From JANNHK01 sp034408875 (GTDB lineage Bacteria > Actinomycetota > Acidimicrobiia > IMCC26256 > PALSA-610): 8,277 nt of DNA. Under the pieces are notes generated by a model that saw only the letters and a program-made list of their open reading frames with translations, searched no databases and was not told the origin of the DNA. A program made the position numbers and the translations under genes. The stretch covers positions 1-8,277 of the forward strand of contig JAWXCJ010000142.1 in the NCBI GenBank assembly GCA_034408875.1, in the 5' to 3' direction. How positions within the stretch are numbered: the first letter of the stretch is position 1; every line of letters begins with the position of its first letter. Shown here one piece after another: positions 6,333 through 8,277 of the stretch.

Positions 6333-6977
6333 CTACGACTCGGCGCGTTCTTCTTCGGCGGTGCTCGCGACGCGGAGCCAGGCTTCGACCCAGGTGGCGA
6401 CGAAGCGGTCTTCGTCGACGCCGAGTGGGGGCCCGCCGAGCATCTTCTCTTGCGCGGCGTACGCGACGAGTGAACCGAGCGCGACGACGATGACGGCTTC
6501 GGCGTCGTAGTCGGGGAAGCCGCCCGCCGCGATCTTGCGCCGCAGCCACGTCTCGCCCTGGCGGTAGCCGCGTTCGACGATCTTGTCGCCCACGAGGTCG
6601 CGCAGTTCGGGGAAGCGCTCGCCGTCGCGTTGGAGGATGGCGAGCAGCGGTTCTTCGTGACGGTGCTCGGCGATCACCCATCGGGCGAGAAAGGTCAGCT
6701 CGGTGCGCAGGTCGACTTCGAACGCCGCGCCGTCCATGAGGACTGCGATTTCGTCGATCTGGCGCACGTGGCGCTCGACCGCGGCGACGAGGAGCGCCTC
6801 CTTGCTCTCGAAGTGGTTGTAGAGGCCGCCCCGCCGCGGAACGAGGCCGGCCGCGGCCTCGATGTCACCGACCGTCGTCTCCCGGAACCCCTGCTGGGCG
6901 AAGAGGTCGATTGCCGCCGCAATCAGCCGCTCACGCGTGGGAAGTGACGTTTCCGATGGCACCTTGACGTCGGTCAT
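6333..6977 (-). CDS. TetR-family transcriptional regulator
   Basis: A 214-residue one-component regulator. The N-terminal DNA-binding domain (about 14-63) is typical TetR: 'TRERLIAAAIDLFAQQGFRETTVGDIEAAAGLVPRRGGLYNHFESKEALL', with the helix-turn-helix at about 35-55. The C-terminal ligand/dimer domain (about 70-205) is helical and not recognised to subfamily level; it may sense a small hydrophobic or carbonyl compound, but that is not shown. The start ATG at 6977 is the edge of a near-palindromic repeat, with no Shine-Dalgarno upstream; an in-frame ATG at 6998 (adding MDHNHVI) lies at the same point of the second repeat copy. The gene follows poxB on the same strand after 56 bp, and converges on the tad operon. 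Overlap of the repeat with promoter and start codon suggests autorepression. What else it controls is unknown; poxB is the obvious candidate. Confidence 0.92.
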   Translation of the reverse strand: MTDVKVPSETSLPTRERLIAAAIDLFAQQGFRETTVGDIEAAAGLVPRRGGLYNHFESKEALLVAAVERHVRQIDEIAVLMDGAAFEVDLRTELTFLARWVIAEHRHEEPLLAILQRDGERFPELRDLVGDKIVERGYRQGETWLRRKIAAGGFPDYDAEAVIVVALGSLVAYAAQEKMLGGPPLGVDEDRFVATWVEAWLRVASTAEEERAES

Positions 6978-6992
6978 AATCACATGATTATG
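6975..6992. promoter_or_regulatory. Proximal TetR-type operator half of a tandem pair
   Basis: CATAATCACATGATTATG: two perfectly complementary 8-base arms around a central CA. It is AT-rich in a GC-rich region. Its left edge (6975-6977) is the tetR start codon itself, read on the minus strand. Size and symmetry suit a TetR dimer site. The binder is inferred from adjacency. Confidence 0.75.
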
Positions 6993-7016
6993 ATCCATAA
7001 TCACATGATTATGCAA
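6987..7016 (-). promoter_or_regulatory. Possible tetR promoter embedded in the tandem operator
   Basis: On the minus strand, TTGCAT (7016-7011) and CATAAT (6992-6987) are separated by 18 bases and resemble weak -35 and good -10 boxes. Transcription would begin close to the ATG at 6977, giving a leaderless or near-leaderless mRNA, which fits the missing Shine-Dalgarno. Both boxes lie within or at the edge of the repeats, so operator binding would block it. This is an inference from consensus resemblance only. Confidence 0.4.
6996..7013. promoter_or_regulatory. Distal TetR-type operator half of a tandem pair
   Basis: An identical 18-base copy of the near-palindrome at 6975-6992, separated by 3 bases (atc), so the centre-to-centre distance is 21 bp, about two helix turns. 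Two dimers could therefore sit on the same face of the DNA. I see no further copy elsewhere in the window. Confidence 0.75.
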
Positions 7017-7033
7017 GTCGGGGCAAGGGTCCG

Positions 7034-8277
7034 TTAGGTGTCGTCTCGGCTGCGCAACGCTTCTTTGATCTTGGCGATCGCGAACCCCCACACGTCGCCG
7101 GGCGTCGGATGCGGAGGCACCGCGATTTCATCCGGGTTGGTGACGACGTCGACGAGCGTCGGTCCCTCGGTAGCGAATGCTCGGGCCAGCCCCGGCCTGA
7201 GCTCGTCGGGGTGTTCGATGCGAATGCCCGTGAGTCCGAGCGCGGTGGCGACCGCCGCGAGGTCGGGATTTCGCAAGACGGTGCCAAACTCGGGGAGTCC
7301 GGCCTGTTCCATCTCGAGCTTGACCATTCCGAGGCGGTGGTTGTCGAACACGATCACCTTCACGGGCAGTTCGTAGGCGACGAGAGTCATGAGGTCGCCG
7401 AGCAGCATCGTGAGGCCGCCGTCGCCGCAGAACGAGATCACCTGGCGGCCGGGATACAGCACCTGGGCTCCGAGTGCTTGGGGCATCGCGTTGGCCATCG
7501 AGCCGAGATTGAACGAACCGAGAAGCCGTTGTCGTTCGCGGAACCGTACGAAGCGGGCGAGCCACACCGTTGACATTCCGGTGTCGGTGGTGAAGATCGC
7601 CTCGGCATCGGCGAGTTCGCTGACGGCGGCCGCGACTGCTTCGGGTCGGATCTTGTGGTCGCGGTTGTCGACGAGTCGTTCCGCCTTGCCCAAGAGCGTG
7701 CTGTCGTAGCCCGGGTCCGCGAGGCGCCGTTGGCGTTCGGTCCAACTGCGGTAATCCCCGAGGAGACGATCGAGGAAGTCTCGGTTCTCGCGGGGCTTGG
7801 TACGGGGCAGCAGTTGGCGGAGGGTCGCGGCGGCATCTCCGACAACGGCCACATCGACGCCCGTGCGCCGACCGATGTGCTGCGCAGCGTCGTCGACCTG
7901 GATGACGGTCGCATCCGTCGGGTAGTACTCGCGGTACGGGAAGTCGGTGCCGATCATGAGGAGCAGGTCCGCGTCTGCCAGTGCATCTGCGGCGGCAGGA
8001 TTGCCGAGGAGTCCGCTCTGGCCGACATCGAACGGATTGTCCCAGTCGAGGAACTCCTTCGCCTTGATCGTCGCGACAATCGGGGCCTGCAGCCGGCCGG
8101 CCAACTCGATGAGTTCCGTCCGTGCGTCACGGGCGCCGAGTCCGGCGAGGATCGTGATCTTGTCCCTGGCGCCGAGCAGTTCGGCGACCTGTTCGACGAC
8201 CGAAACATCGGGTACGGGAACCGGGCGGGGAACGGCGCCGGTGGAAACCGACGCGCTCGCCTCGACGGGGGCCGCAC
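7034..8277 (-). CDS. poxB: Pyruvate:quinone oxidoreductase (PoxB-type ThDP/FAD enzyme), 5' end beyond window
   Basis: A thiamine-diphosphate enzyme of the pyruvate oxidase/dehydrogenase (quinone) family, which decarboxylates pyruvate to acetate and CO2 and passes electrons via FAD to quinones. About 413 C-terminal residues are visible; the frame is open to the window edge, so the N-terminal PYR domain with its catalytic Glu (roughly 160 residues by comparison with 572-residue E. coli PoxB) is outside. The FAD/middle domain covers about visible residues 25-155, with 'GTDFPYREYYPTDATVIQVD' near identical in pattern to PoxB. The ThDP domain follows: 'LLGSFNLGSMANAMPQALGAQ' (about 251-271), 'GDGG' at 284-287 (bases 7426-7415) and the Mg-ligand Asn in 'VFDNHRLGM' (N312). 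The C-terminus is close to 'WGFAIAKIKEALRSRDDT', lacking the extra membrane-binding tail of E. coli PoxB. Acetolactate synthase and related ThDP enzymes are less likely given the PoxB-specific stretches. tetR follows on the same strand. Confidence 0.9.
   Translation of the reverse strand, partial: AAPVEASASVSTGAVPRPVPVPDVSVVEQVAELLGARDKITILAGLGARDARTELIELAGRLQAPIVATIKAKEFLDWDNPFDVGQSGLLGNPAAADALADADLLLMIGTDFPYREYYPTDATVIQVDDAAQHIGRRTGVDVAVVGDAAATLRQLLPRTKPRENRDFLDRLLGDYRSWTERQRRLADPGYDSTLLGKAERLVDNRDHKIRPEAVAAAVSELADAEAIFTTDTGMSTVWLARFVRFRERQRLLGSFNLGSMANAMPQALGAQVLYPGRQVISFCGDGGLTMLLGDLMTLVAYELPVKVIVFDNHRLGMVKLEMEQAGLPEFGTVLRNPDLAAVATALGLTGIRIEHPDELRPGLARAFATEGPTLVDVVTNPDEIAVPPHPTPGDVWGFAIAKIKEALRSRDDT

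Noticed and set aside
6630..6947. A 105-codon plus-strand frame inside tetR.
   Set aside because: It is antisense to the TetR DNA-binding and C-terminal domains, with no start signal and no family resemblance.
6975..7013. The repeated palindrome as a two-unit CRISPR, an attachment site or an origin element.
   Set aside because: There are only two copies with a 3-base spacer, no cas, integrase or replication genes are nearby, and the position on the tetR start codon is explained better as an operator.
7109..7573. A 154-codon plus-strand frame inside poxB.
   Set aside because: It is antisense to the highly conserved ThDP domain; its His/Glu-rich product looks like a codon-bias artefact.
7954..8277. 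A minus-strand frame running to the window edge next to poxB.
   Set aside because: It is Ser/Arg/Pro-rich in a shifted frame. The adjacent frame continues poxB without a stop and shows the expected middle domain, so no frameshift or second gene is needed.

Overview
This is a GC-rich, densely packed bacterial window. The gene content, the order of the Tad genes, the overlapping start/stop codons, the short Flp-like pilin and the lack of a secretin gene all suggest a high-GC Actinomycetota chromosome. A lineage such as Acidimicrobiia is a guess that the sequence alone cannot settle. I see no RNA genes, CRISPR arrays, insertion sequences or phage genes.

Positions 18-6282 (+ strand) hold nine consecutive genes of a Tad/Flp (type IVc) pilus operon. 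In order they are: a CpaB/RcpC-like SAF-domain membrane protein, a CpaE/TadZ-like degenerate P-loop protein, the CpaF/TadA secretion ATPase, the TadB and TadC inner-membrane platform proteins, a 53-residue Flp-like prepilin, and three small single-pass TadE/TadF/TadG-like proteins. Seven of the eight junctions overlap by 1 or 4 bases. The exception is the gap before the pilin gene, which holds a Shine-Dalgarno sequence. TadA would power assembly on the TadB/TadC platform, TadZ would position the machine, the Flp-like peptide is the likely fibre subunit, and the TadE/F/G-like proteins are likely minor pilins or surface anchors. The prepilin peptidase (TadV/CpaA) is not in the window and may lie upstream.

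Positions 6283-6332, between the converging tad operon and tetR, consist almost wholly of one long inverted repeat centred between the two stop codons. It is a probable two-way transcription terminator.

Positions 6333-8277 (- strand) hold a PoxB-type pyruvate:quinone oxidoreductase, cut off by the window edge, followed 56 bp downstream by a TetR-family regulator. An 18-bp near-palindrome occurs twice, 21 bp apart, in the short AT-rich gap between them. It overlaps a plausible tetR promoter and the tetR start codon, which is the layout expected for autorepression. This is the most striking non-coding signal in the window. The window is otherwise a coherent Tad locus beside a metabolic gene/regulator pair. 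I found no clear evidence of a wholly new system, although several components are divergent from the textbook forms.
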